A DNA stretch of 17,412 bases. Origin: AV2 sp035637175 (lineage in GTDB: Bacteria > Verrucomicrobiota > Verrucomicrobiia > Limisphaerales > AV2). Where the stretch lies: contig DASPXS010000283.1 of assembly GCA_035637175.1 (NCBI GenBank), positions 1-17,412 on the forward strand, in the 5' to 3' direction. This document shows positions 1-6,460 of the stretch, piece after piece (position 1 is the first letter of the stretch; every line of letters starts with the position of its first letter). The notes beneath the pieces were generated by a model that saw only the letters and a program-made list of their open reading frames with translations, made no database searches and had not been told where the DNA came from. Made by a program: the position numbers and the translations under genes.

Positions 1-220
1 GCCGCGCAAGCTGCGTATCGAATATCCAGGGGCGATCTATCACGTGATGAGTCGGGGGGATCGGCGGGAGCCGATCTTCAGGGATGACGAGGATCGGAAA
101 CTGTTCCTGGCCACCTTGGGCGAGTGCTGTGGCAAGACGGACTGGCAGGTGCATGCCTGGTGTCTGATGCCCAATCACTTTCATTTGGTAGTGGAAACGC
201 CCAGGGGAAACCTGGTTGTA
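1..220 (+). pseudogene. 5' remnant of a REP-associated tyrosine transposase (RAYT, Y1_Tnp / IS200-like)
   Basis: The plus strand encodes about 73 residues of a Y1 transposase N-terminus: PRKLRIEYPGAIYHVMSRG at the window edge, then FRDDEDRK, and CLMPNHFHLVVETPRGNLV at 158-217. NHFHL contains the H-x-H metal-binding (HUH) pair of the family. The initiator codon probably lies just upstream of base 1. Full-length proteins are usually 200 residues or more, with the catalytic tyrosine well downstream. Here similarity stops at NLV (base 217), and from base 218 the DNA matches the 3' part of the neighbouring prepilin gene in reverse orientation (compare 218-240 with 1079-1101). The frame stays open to 529, but everything after about 220 is antisense to that prepilin gene. 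The protein should therefore be inactive. Family assignment is firm; RAYT rather than another IS200-like clade is likely, because palindromic repeats abound here. Confidence 0.82.
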
Positions 221-1009
221 ATGGTAATCCGGGCTGCCAAAGACGTTCGTAGCAGGGGGCTGGCCTATTCCAGTGACCGGAATAAGCGTTCTGGGATCCA
301 CCCACCGTTTCATCTCGACATGCCCGTCCACAAAGCCCAGCGTGCCGGCCTGCCCGTGACGGCCCGACGGGTAATTCGCCCAGGCGCCGTAGGTCGCGTC
401 GCGCGCCAGCGAAAAAATGCACGTGCGAATCGAGTCCTCGTGCGTATCCATGAACACGATCCAGCCGGGGCGGTTGAAGCGGTCCCACTCGCCCATTTTG
501 AGAAACACCTCACCACCGGCCCCCCATAGGATCCTCGTACCCATGCTGCCGTTCATGCTGTAGCTGCGCACACGAGGATAGGACTTGCCGTCGGCCAAGG
601 TGGTGCGCGAGCGGTCGCTGGGGCACTTGAAAAGCTTCTCAGTGTGCACATAGCGAACCAACGATCCTTCCCGCTCCCCCATGAGATAGTCCAGGTTTGT
701 CCCGTCCGGGTTGCCATAGCTGTGATCGCCCAAGGACCAGGACGCCATCCAGCGATGGTGCGGCCCATAACCGGTTGGGCTGGGTAGAAAATAGTTCGCG
801 GGGTTATTTGGGACCAGCGCGTCGTTGTTCTCGTCGGCATACAAACGCCAGGCGATGAGCAGTTGATGCTGGTTGTTGATGCAAACCACCCCCAGGGCTT
901 TCTGCTTGGCTCTCGCGAGAGCCGGCAAAAGGAGACCTGCCAATATCGCGATGATCGCGATGACGACAAGAAGTTCGATGAGGGTGAAGGCGGATGCGCG
1001 CAAATTCAT
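1..1009 (-). CDS. Prepilin-like protein (type II secretion/type IV pilin-like, H-x9-DG), copy 1, chimeric 3' end, partial
   Basis: Reading on the minus strand from ATG at 1009 gives MNLRASA followed by FTLIELLVVIAIIAILAGLL and LPALARAKQK. This is a class III prepilin leader plus a hydrophobic helix, processed and methylated by prepilin peptidase in the family. A C-terminal RHGQAGTLGFVDGHVE contains the H-x9-DG motif of the large verrucomicrobial/planctomycete pseudopilin group. The start is supported by GAGGA 9 nt upstream, which overlaps the TGA of the gene before it (1022). The protein is roughly 87% identical to copy 2 by eye, up to GSPDYHY. After that the native C-terminus (VYLRSEKLQP..., as in copy 2) is missing, and the frame continues with no stop to base 1 through the antisense of the transposase remnant. 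The product is thus a chimera, complete in its pilin core, with its true end outside the window. Exact role (surface fibre, secretion) is unknown. Confidence 0.75.
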   Translation of the reverse strand, partial: MNLRASAFTLIELLVVIAIIAILAGLLLPALARAKQKALGVVCINNQHQLLIAWRLYADENNDALVPNNPANYFLPSPTGYGPHHRWMASWSLGDHSYGNPDGTNLDYLMGEREGSLVRYVHTEKLFKCPSDRSRTTLADGKSYPRVRSYSMNGSMGTRILWGAGGEVFLKMGEWDRFNRPGWIVFMDTHEDSIRTCIFSLARDATYGAWANYPSGRHGQAGTLGFVDGHVEMKRWVDPRTLIPVTGIGQPPATNVFGSPDYHYNQVSPGRFHYQMKVIGHQTPGMHLPVRLATALAQGGQEQFPILVIPEDRLPPIPPTHHVIDRPWIFDTQLAR

Positions 1010-1021
1010 TCGCGACAGTCC

Positions 1022-1942
1022 TCAAAAGTCGTCGCTATACGGGTAAAGCGGCTGCAGCTTCTCGGAGCGAAGATAAACGTAATGGTAATCCGGGCTGCCA
1101 AAGTGATTCACAATGGGGTGTCCCCATATTGAGCCGGTCACAGGGATCAGGGTCCTTGGGTCAATCCAGCGCTTCATTTCCACGTGCCCGTCCACAAAAC
1201 CCAGGGTGCCGGCGTTCCCATGGCGCGCCGCCGGAAAGTTTCCCCAGCCTCCGTAAGTCACGTCGCGTACCAGCGAAAAAATGCACGTGCGAATCGAGTC
1301 CTCGTGCGTATCCATGAACACGATCCAGCCGGGCCGGTTGAATCGGTCCCACTCGCCCATCTTAAGAAAGATTTCGCCGCCTGTTACCCACAAGATCCGT
1401 GCGCCCATGCTGCCGTTCATGCTGTAGCTGCGCACACGAGGGTAGGATTTGCCATCGGCCAGGGTGGTGCGTGAGCGGTCGCTGGGGCATTTGAAGAGTT
1501 GTGGTGTGTGCACGTATCGAACCAACGATCCTTCCCGATCCACCATGAGATAGTCCAGATTGGTTCCGTCCGGATTGCCGTAGCTTTGATCTCCCAACGA
1601 CCAGGACGCCATCCATCGATGGTGCGGTCCGTAACCGGTAGGGCCAGGAAGGAACCAATTCGCCGGGTTATTCGGGACGATGACATCGTTGTTGTCGTCA
1701 GAATACAAGCGCCACGCGATGAGAAGTTGACGCTGGTTGTTGATGCAAACGACGCCCAGTGCCTTCTGCTTGGCTCGAGCGAGAGCCGGCAAAAGCAAAC
1801 CTGCAAGAATCGCGACGATGGCGATGACGACAAGAAGTTCGATGAGAGTGAACCCACCCCTGACCCCTCCCAGGAGGGGAACTCGGCAGCGTCCACCCCT
1901 TGCGGCTCGCGGACGGGGAACACGATTGTTTTTCGAGTTCAT
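1022..1942 (-). CDS. Prepilin-like protein (H-x9-DG type), copy 2, full length
   Basis: A 306-residue protein if started at ATG 1942 (MNSKNNRVPR...); an in-frame ATG at 1987 would add 15 residues. Neither has a clear Shine-Dalgarno site, so the start is uncertain. After an unusually long basic leader rich in Arg and Gly, it has GGFTLIELLVVIAIVAILAG and LPALARAKQK, the prepilin cleavage site (G^F) and N-terminal helix. It ends with ARHGNAGTLGFVDGHVEMKRW (H-x9-DG) and the tail FGSPDYHYVYLRSEKLQPLY...DDF. The body is soluble, with NNPANW, HHRWMASWSLGD, CPSDRS and RSYSMNGSMG blocks shared with copy 1. The family is exported pseudopilins of Verrucomicrobiota/Planctomycetota with no defined substrate. 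Copy 1 follows 12 bp downstream, so the two are probably cotranscribed tandem duplicates. The leader overlaps a palindromic repeat (see 1864-1879). Confidence 0.88.
   Translation of the reverse strand: MNSKNNRVPRPRAARGGRCRVPLLGGVRGGFTLIELLVVIAIVAILAGLLLPALARAKQKALGVVCINNQRQLLIAWRLYSDDNNDVIVPNNPANWFLPGPTGYGPHHRWMASWSLGDQSYGNPDGTNLDYLMVDREGSLVRYVHTPQLFKCPSDRSRTTLADGKSYPRVRSYSMNGSMGARILWVTGGEIFLKMGEWDRFNRPGWIVFMDTHEDSIRTCIFSLVRDVTYGGWGNFPAARHGNAGTLGFVDGHVEMKRWIDPRTLIPVTGSIWGHPIVNHFGSPDYHYVYLRSEKLQPLYPYSDDF
1864..1879. repeat. Short REP-like palindrome inside the leader-coding part of prepilin copy 2
   Basis: CCCCTCC-CA-GGAGGGG is a perfect 7-bp inverted repeat with a 2-nt loop. It sits just upstream (in gene sense) of the codons for FTLIELLVV and is translated as part of the residues before the cleavage site (LLGGVRGG). 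Copy 1 lacks it. I believe this motif is common in intergenic and leader regions of related genomes, but I could not check that here. Confidence 0.6.
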
Positions 1943-2058
1943 AGCCAAGTTTACGGCAAGAATAACACCGGTGGCGGCATCGGCCACTGAGCGTTTGAGC
2001 GCACATATCGTCCGTATGTATTAGCGTAGGACAGCCGTCTCGAGTGCTGGTTGACGGC

Positions 2059-2138
2059 GCGTCCTCGCCCCCGTTCACCGCCGGGCGACGGGACGTCGCC
2101 GGAACTCGCAGGCGGGGACGCCTGGCGAGGACGCCTGC
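2059..2138. repeat. Compound palindromic repeat (GCGTCCTCGCC / GGCGAGGACGC)
   Basis: GCGTCCTCGCC at 2059-2069 is the exact inverse complement of 2124-2134. Nested inside are GCAGGCG (2108-2114) with CGCCTGC (2132-2138), and CAGGCG with CGCCTG (2109-2114, 2119-2124), allowing alternative stems. The block is much more GC-rich and symmetric than its surroundings and looks like a mobile or dispersed intergenic palindrome rather than a terminator, since no U tract follows. Confidence 0.6.
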
Positions 2139-2338
2139 GCTACAGTGGAACAAGGACTCAAGAAATATGAAGAGAAAGTCGCTCAAACTGAACAACGTTT
2201 GCTCCAGAAATTGGCCCGTAAATACAACATGGTTCTCCAGCCAAAAACCGCCTGAAGTCACGTGGTTCATGGAGAGCCCCCTTTCGCCTGTGCGCATGCA
2301 TTGGGACCATGAACCCGAGAGCGGCCCCCTCACCCCAT

Positions 2339-2366
2339 CCCTCTCCCCCTCCGAAGGGGGAGAGGG
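2339..2366. repeat. Perfect hairpin repeat, CCCTCTCCCCCT-CCGA-AGGGGGAGAGGG type
   Basis: A 12-bp perfect inverted repeat with loop CCGA; 2332-2335 CACC and the GGTG after it extend it imperfectly. It is not followed by a T tract on either strand, so it is unlikely to be an intrinsic terminator. The polypurine/polypyrimidine arms resemble a dispersed intergenic repeat that I associate with this bacterial group, from memory only. Confidence 0.65.
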
Positions 2367-2499
2367 TGCCCAACCTATTTGTACCTTGCCCTTCACCGCA
2401 AGTGAAACCTTGACTTCCGAACAGCGGTGCGACGATGCTCGCGGATCGGGCGATGTGTGTGGTCTGCTCTGACACTTTCGCACGAAATCCGAACGAAGC

Positions 2500-3417
2500 A
2501 TGAACTTCAAAGCGCGTTCCAACGTCGCCTCGGCGGAGCCGTTGCTCGACCTTGACCTGCCGGGCATCAAGAAAATCAAAAGCGGCAAGGTCCGCGAAAT
2601 GTTCGAACTCGGCGACTACCTGCTCATGGTGGCCACCGACCGCATCTCCGCGTTCGATTGCATCATGCCCAATGGCATCCCGCTCAAGGGAATCGTGCTC
2701 ACGCAGATCTCCCATTTCTGGTTCGATCAGATGACCGCCATCGCGGCGAACCATCGCCTCGCGCGGGCCGACGATCCCCTGCCGCCGTTGCTCAAGCCTT
2801 ATGAAGCCCAACTGGCCCGGCGCGCCATGATTGTGAAAAAGGCAAAACCGCTGCCGATCGAATGCGTCGTGCGCGGTTACCTCGCCGGCTCGGGGTGGAA
2901 GGAATATCGCCAAAACCGGACGGTTTGCGGCATTCACCTGCCGGCCGGCCTGGTTGAATCCTCGGAATTGCCGGAACCGATTTTTACTCCGGCCACCAAG
3001 GCCGCCACCGGTCATGACGTCAATATTTCCTTCGAGCAGGCCGCGAAGCTGCTCGGCGCGGACATCGCCGAACAGGTCCGTCACCTCAGCTTGCAGATTT
3101 ACCAGACCGCCCGCCGCTACGCCCGCGGGCGCGGGATCCTCATCGCCGACACGAAATTTGAATTCGGCTTTTATGAAGGACGATTGATTCTCATTGACGA
3201 GGCGTTGACACCCGACTCGTCCCGTTTCTGGCCGGCCGACCAATACCAACCGGGCCGCAGCCAGCCGAGCTTCGACAAACAATTCCTCCGCGATTACCTC
3301 GAAACCTTGGATTGGAACAAAACGCCGCCCGCACCCAGGCTCCCGGACGAGGTCGTCGCCCGGACGCGCGACAAGTACGTCGAAGCCTACGAACGACTGA
3401 CGGGCAAGCACCTGTAG
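2500..3417 (+). CDS. purC: Phosphoribosylaminoimidazole-succinocarboxamide synthase (SAICAR synthetase)
   Basis: The 305-residue protein ligates L-aspartate to CAIR using ATP to form SAICAR, the eighth step of IMP synthesis in the cytoplasm. Family signatures appear in order: SGKVREMFELGDYLLMVATD (28-47, nucleotide-binding start), RISAFDCIMPNGIPLKG (48-64), the PROSITE-type motif LPIECVVRGYLAGSGW (118-133), FTPATKA (162-168), DTKFEFG (217-223) and DEALTPDSSR (233-242). The length matches the longer (about 300-residue) bacterial/yeast-like form rather than the 240-residue E. coli type. ATG at 2500 fits the family N-terminus, though no clear Shine-Dalgarno site precedes it. It stands alone, with a repeat-rich gap upstream and the recombinase gene convergent downstream, so it is probably monocistronic. 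Identification is very secure. Confidence 0.97.
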   Translation: MNFKARSNVASAEPLLDLDLPGIKKIKSGKVREMFELGDYLLMVATDRISAFDCIMPNGIPLKGIVLTQISHFWFDQMTAIAANHRLARADDPLPPLLKPYEAQLARRAMIVKKAKPLPIECVVRGYLAGSGWKEYRQNRTVCGIHLPAGLVESSELPEPIFTPATKAATGHDVNISFEQAAKLLGADIAEQVRHLSLQIYQTARRYARGRGILIADTKFEFGFYEGRLILIDEALTPDSSRFWPADQYQPGRSQPSFDKQFLRDYLETLDWNKTPPAPRLPDEVVARTRDKYVEAYERLTGKHL

Positions 3418-3516
3418 ATTTCCTCGTGGCGCCGACGCGCGAGGCGGCGGCCCGGGACTGAGAACCGCGCCTCCCCACGTCGGCCCAACCATCAACCGGA
3501 TCCGCCCTCTGCCCGT

Positions 3517-4437
3517 TCAAGCGCGGGGATGGAATTTCCGGTGTACTTCCCGCAGCCGGCTTCCGGTCACGTGCGTGTAAATCTCGGTCGTCGCGATGCT
3601 CGCGTGACCGAGCAACTCCTGAATCACCCGCAGGTCCGCGCCATGCTCCAGCAAGTGCGTGGCGAAACTGTGCCGCAGCATGTGGGGAGTGACATTGCGC
3701 GAAACCCCGGCCAGACGCACGCGCCGCTTGATGCGCAGCCACAGGGTCACGGCGGCAAACGGCGTGCCCCGTCTGCTCAGGAACACATTCGCCGGCGACC
3801 GTTTCTTCACCAGCCCGGGCCGTCCGACGTCCAGGTAGAGTTGCAGCGCCGCAACCGCCTGGCGGCCCATCGGCACGACGCGTTCCTTGTTTCCTTTGCC
3901 GACGACGTTGAGGAAGCCGGCGTCCAGGTGAAGCTGTTCCAGGCGCAGGCCGCGCAGTTCGGACAGGCGCAACCCGGACGCGTAGGCCAGTTCGAGGATG
4001 GCCTGGTCGCAGAGCGACGCGGGAGTGTCCGGAGTGATGGGCGCGAGCAGTTTTTTGATTTCGGCGTCGGTCAACGCTTTGGGCACTCGCTGCCAGCGAC
4101 GCGGCAGCGAAAGATTCTCGGCCGCGTTCACCGGCAACAACCGTTCGTTCTCACAAAAATTGTAGAATGCCCGCAGGGCGGCGATTTCCAGATAAACGCT
4201 TTCGCCGCTCAGTCTCTTGGGTGATCCTTCCGGTTGATTGGCCGGCGCCCGTTCCCGCTCCTGCTGAAGGAAGCTGATGAGATGCGCCAACTCCACGGAC
4301 TTCCAGTCGTACAGGCCTTGTTGCTTCGACCAGTCAATGAACTTGCCCAGCAGCGCAGCGTAAGTCTTCTGGGTGTGTTCGGACTGGCCGCGCTCGTGGC
4401 GCAGATACTGCAGGAAGTCCTCGACCAGATTTTGCAT
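3517..4437 (-). CDS. Tyrosine recombinase, XerC/XerD family
   Basis: A 306-residue site-specific recombinase with a SAM-like core-binding domain (about 1-105; MQNLVEDFLQYLRHERGQSE) and a catalytic domain. All catalytic residues are visible: R157 (ASGLRLSELRG), K181 (GKGNKERVVPM), H252 and R255 (TPHMLRHSFATHL), H278 (LLGHASIATTE) and nucleophile Y287 (IYTHV). The length equals chromosomal XerC/XerD, which resolve chromosome dimers at dif, so a housekeeping role is more likely than a phage or integron integrase; XerC versus XerD cannot be settled here. The frame is open back to 4638, but the ATG at 4437 matches the family start and the extra 67 residues would be translated repeat DNA. A short insertion (about 64-80, APANQPEGSPKRL) sits in the N-terminal domain. 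It converges on purC and is divergent from the NusG-like gene. Confidence 0.93.
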   Translation of the reverse strand: MQNLVEDFLQYLRHERGQSEHTQKTYAALLGKFIDWSKQQGLYDWKSVELAHLISFLQQERERAPANQPEGSPKRLSGESVYLEIAALRAFYNFCENERLLPVNAAENLSLPRRWQRVPKALTDAEIKKLLAPITPDTPASLCDQAILELAYASGLRLSELRGLRLEQLHLDAGFLNVVGKGNKERVVPMGRQAVAALQLYLDVGRPGLVKKRSPANVFLSRRGTPFAAVTLWLRIKRRVRLAGVSRNVTPHMLRHSFATHLLEHGADLRVIQELLGHASIATTEIYTHVTGSRLREVHRKFHPRA

Positions 4438-4735
4438 TCCCGCCCAGTGATACCGCAACGTCCCCGCAGCGTCGAGGAATGACCGTGAGGCCGCTGGCTG
4501 GACGCGAAGGGCCGATTCAAGAATGAGCCAAATCAGGGGCGGGGACGACGACCCCTGGTTAGTGGCACGGGCGTCCCGCCCGTGTGGTCGGTGCCAGGGC
4601 CCGCACGGGCGAGACGCCCGTGCCACTACGCGCGGCACTACGCCAAATCAGGGGCGGGGACGGCGGCGGGGACGGCCCGTCCCCGCGGATTTGCGGCTTG
4701 CGCCGCCAGGTTTTGCCGGCTATCTGCCGTGAGGA
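4438..4735. other. 298-bp divergent intergenic region between the recombinase and the NusG-like gene
   Basis: This gap must carry both divergent promoters, but it is dominated by GC-rich repeats (4527-4662). Codon-like openness on the minus strand here reflects the repeats. I see no clear -35/-10 pair on either strand and no small gene. GAGGA lies directly against the start codon at 4736, too close to be a normal ribosome-binding site. Confidence 0.55.
4527..4662. repeat. 16-bp inverted repeat bracketed by 21-bp direct repeats
   Basis: The central element has TAGTGGCACGGGCGTC at 4560-4575 and its exact inverse complement at 4613-4628, with further CCCGCCCGTG / CACGGGC symmetry inside. The 21-bp sequence beginning GCCAAATCAGGGGCGG is present at 4527-4547 and again, identical, at 4642-4662, in direct orientation and 115 bp apart. 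The arrangement fits either insertion of a palindromic element with duplication of flanking sequence or two units of a larger tandem repeat. No transposase is encoded, so if mobile it would need to be moved in trans, for example by a RAYT. Confidence 0.75.
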
Positions 4736-5230
4736 ATGACGACGACCGAGCAGGCTTGGTTTGTGGCCCACACGCGCCCGCGCTGCGAGAAGAAACTGGC
4801 CGAATACTGCCAGCGCGAAAGCTTCCTGGTTACCCTGCCCTGTTATCGCACCGTCCATAGATATCGCGGCAAGACCGTCACGTTCCAGAAGCCGCTCTTT
4901 CCCGGCTATGTATTTCTCCAGTTGCTCACGCTCCAACGGCAAAAGGTTTACCAGAGCGATTACGTCGCCAACCTGCTCGATGTGCCCGACCAGGAAACGT
5001 TCGCGCAGCAGTTGGGCGATATTTTGCGCGCGCTGGAGACCGACCTGGAGATCCGCCTGGCGCCGCGCATTTCGGCGGGCAGCCGGGTGCGGATCAAGGC
5101 CGGTCCGTTGCGCGGACTCGAAGGCTGGGTGGAGGACCGCGCCGGTGTCACGATGGTCCTGCTGCGTCTCGATTTCATCGCGCAAGCCGCCGCCGTAAAA
5201 ATCGACGCGGCGGAACTCGAGCTGGTTTAG
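4736..5230 (+). CDS. NusG-like transcription elongation/antitermination factor (RfaH/UpxY-type paralogue)
   Basis: A 164-residue protein with an N-terminal NGN domain (about 7-100: AWFVAHTRPRCEKKLAEYC, then KPLFPGYVFLQL with the FPGY signature at 55-58) and a C-terminal KOW domain (about 114-140: GSRVRIKAGPLRGLEGWVED). The family binds RNA polymerase across the cleft and reduces pausing. Specialised members (RfaH, UpxY, LoaP) act on long polysaccharide or secondary-metabolite operons. The sequence is diverged from housekeeping NusG, which normally sits beside secE and ribosomal protein genes; neither is here. A nucleotide-sugar epimerase follows after 137 bp, which supports a polysaccharide-linked specialist. 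ATG at 4736 is chosen because MTTTEQAWFVAHT matches the family start. Family is secure; the specialised role is inferred. Confidence 0.87.
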   Translation: MTTTEQAWFVAHTRPRCEKKLAEYCQRESFLVTLPCYRTVHRYRGKTVTFQKPLFPGYVFLQLLTLQRQKVYQSDYVANLLDVPDQETFAQQLGDILRALETDLEIRLAPRISAGSRVRIKAGPLRGLEGWVEDRAGVTMVLLRLDFIAQAAAVKIDAAELELV

Positions 5231-5367
5231 CCCTCGCGGGTTTTATCTTTCTAATCCTCCCGCTTTGACTACTTTTTGCGATCACGTTTCCGGATACGAG
5301 AACGTCTCGGATTTACCGGCGCAAACCGGCCAGGCGAATTGACCGGGACGAAGTGCGCTCATGCGAC

Positions 5368-6396
5368 ATGACGGCGTACGAAAAATTGAAGTCTGTCCTG
5401 CTGGCAAGAACCAAAAGCTGGCTGGTGACCGGCGCCGCCGGGTTCATCGGCTCGAACATCGTCCAGACCCTGCTCGAGCTCGCTCAGACCGTCGTCGGAC
5501 TGGACAATTTCGCGACCGGAGACAGGAAAAACCTCGACGAGGTCAAAGCAGGGGTCGGGGCGACGCGGTGGAAGAACTTTAAGTTCATCAACGGTGATAT
5601 TCGCGAATTGAACACGTGCCGCCGCGCCTGCCGCGCCGTTGACTTTGTTTTGCACCAGGCCGCCCTCGGTTCGGTGCCGCGCTCCCTCAAGGACCCCCTG
5701 GCAACCCACGAAAGCAATGTCAACGGTTTCCTGAACATGCTGCTGGCCGCACGCGACAACAACGTCAAACGGTTTGTCTATGCGTCGAGCAGCGCCATTT
5801 ACGGCGACCATCCCAAACTGCCGAAGGTCGAAGACGTGATCGGCAGACCGCTGTCGCCTTACGCAGCGACCAAGTACGTCAACGAACTCTACTCGGGCAT
5901 CTTCGCCCGCTGCTACGGCCTCCAAACGCTCGGGCTGCGCTACTTCAACGTCTTCGGGCCGCGGCAGGACCCCGACGGCCCCTATGCCGCGGTGATTCCG
6001 AAATGGATCGCCGCGATGATGAAAAATGAACCGGTTTTCATCAACGGTGATGGCGAGACCAGCCGCGATTTTTGCTACGTGGACAATGCCGTGCAGATGA
6101 ACCTGCTCGCGGCCACCGCGGCGAATCCCGGGGCGCTCAACCAGGTCTATAACGTCGCGCTCAACGAGCGGACCAGTCTGAACGATTTGTTCGCGATGCT
6201 GCGCCAACGTTTGCTGGCCCACTATCCGCATCTTGGGAGATACAATCCCGTTTACCGCCCCTTTCGCGCCGGCGACGTGCGGCACTCCCAGGCAAACATT
6301 CAGAAAGCCAAACGCCTGCTCGGCTACGCGCCGACCCACCGCCTCCAACAGGGCCTCGATGCGGCGCTGGATTGGTACCGGAAAAACGTCGCCTGA
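5368..6396 (+). CDS. UDP-N-acetylglucosamine 4-epimerase, WbpP/TviC type (extended SDR)
   Basis: A 342-residue extended short-chain dehydrogenase/reductase. It has the NAD-binding Rossmann motif TGAAGFIGS (21-29), GLDNFATGDRKNLDEV (44-59), HQAALGSVPRS (96-106), an ASSSAIYGDHPKLPKVED block with the catalytic serine near 141-142, and PLSPYAATKYVNELY with the YxxxK pair Y165/K169. These blocks closely resemble P. aeruginosa WbpP (about 341 residues), which interconverts UDP-GlcNAc and UDP-GalNAc (or the uronic acid forms) for O-antigen or Vi-type capsule synthesis. The N-terminus MTAYEKLKS mirrors WbpP, so ATG 5368 is preferred over the in-frame GTG at 5353. It follows the NusG-like gene and precedes a methyltransferase, with no glycosyltransferases or flippase nearby. 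Exact substrate (acetamido sugar versus uronate) is not determined by sequence alone. Confidence 0.9.
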   Translation: MTAYEKLKSVLLARTKSWLVTGAAGFIGSNIVQTLLELAQTVVGLDNFATGDRKNLDEVKAGVGATRWKNFKFINGDIRELNTCRRACRAVDFVLHQAALGSVPRSLKDPLATHESNVNGFLNMLLAARDNNVKRFVYASSSAIYGDHPKLPKVEDVIGRPLSPYAATKYVNELYSGIFARCYGLQTLGLRYFNVFGPRQDPDGPYAAVIPKWIAAMMKNEPVFINGDGETSRDFCYVDNAVQMNLLAATAANPGALNQVYNVALNERTSLNDLFAMLRQRLLAHYPHLGRYNPVYRPFRAGDVRHSQANIQKAKRLLGYAPTHRLQQGLDAALDWYRKNVA

Positions 6397-6460
6397 AAAC
6401 AGCGCGCCTTAAAATGTCACGTTCCCTTTTTGAACTTTCAAGTCGGCGGTTCGCGGTTCA

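Larger units (their letters stand above)
1943..2499. other. 557-bp gap between prepilin copy 2 and purC, repeat-rich, no gene seen
   Basis: No convincing coding sequence is present. The stretch holds the palindromic block at 2059-2138 and the hairpin at 2339-2366, each listed separately. The prepilin genes leave to the left and purC to the right, so both promoters should lie here. I see no strong sigma-70 pair; TTGACT at 2410-2415 lacks a good -10 partner. No recognisable riboswitch (for example a purine aptamer) was seen ahead of purC. Confidence 0.6.

Noticed and set aside
2339..2366. Intrinsic terminator
   Set aside because: The stem is strong but no T tract follows on either strand, so a repeat element is the better explanation.
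2410..2439. purC promoter from TTGACT at 2410-2415
   Set aside because: The best -10 at the right spacing matches only about half of the consensus, so I do not annotate it.
2158..3495. Long open frame (445 codons) on the minus strand across purC
   Set aside because: It is antisense to the clearly identified purC, has no family motifs, and its ends run through repeat DNA. Openness follows from high GC3 codon use.
3517..4437. Integron integrase or prophage integrase
   Set aside because: Length and motifs fit XerC/XerD, and there are no attC sites, gene cassettes or phage genes around it.
4438..4638. 67-residue N-terminal extension of the Xer-type recombinase
   Set aside because: The added residues are translated palindromic repeat, and the family start matches ATG 4437.
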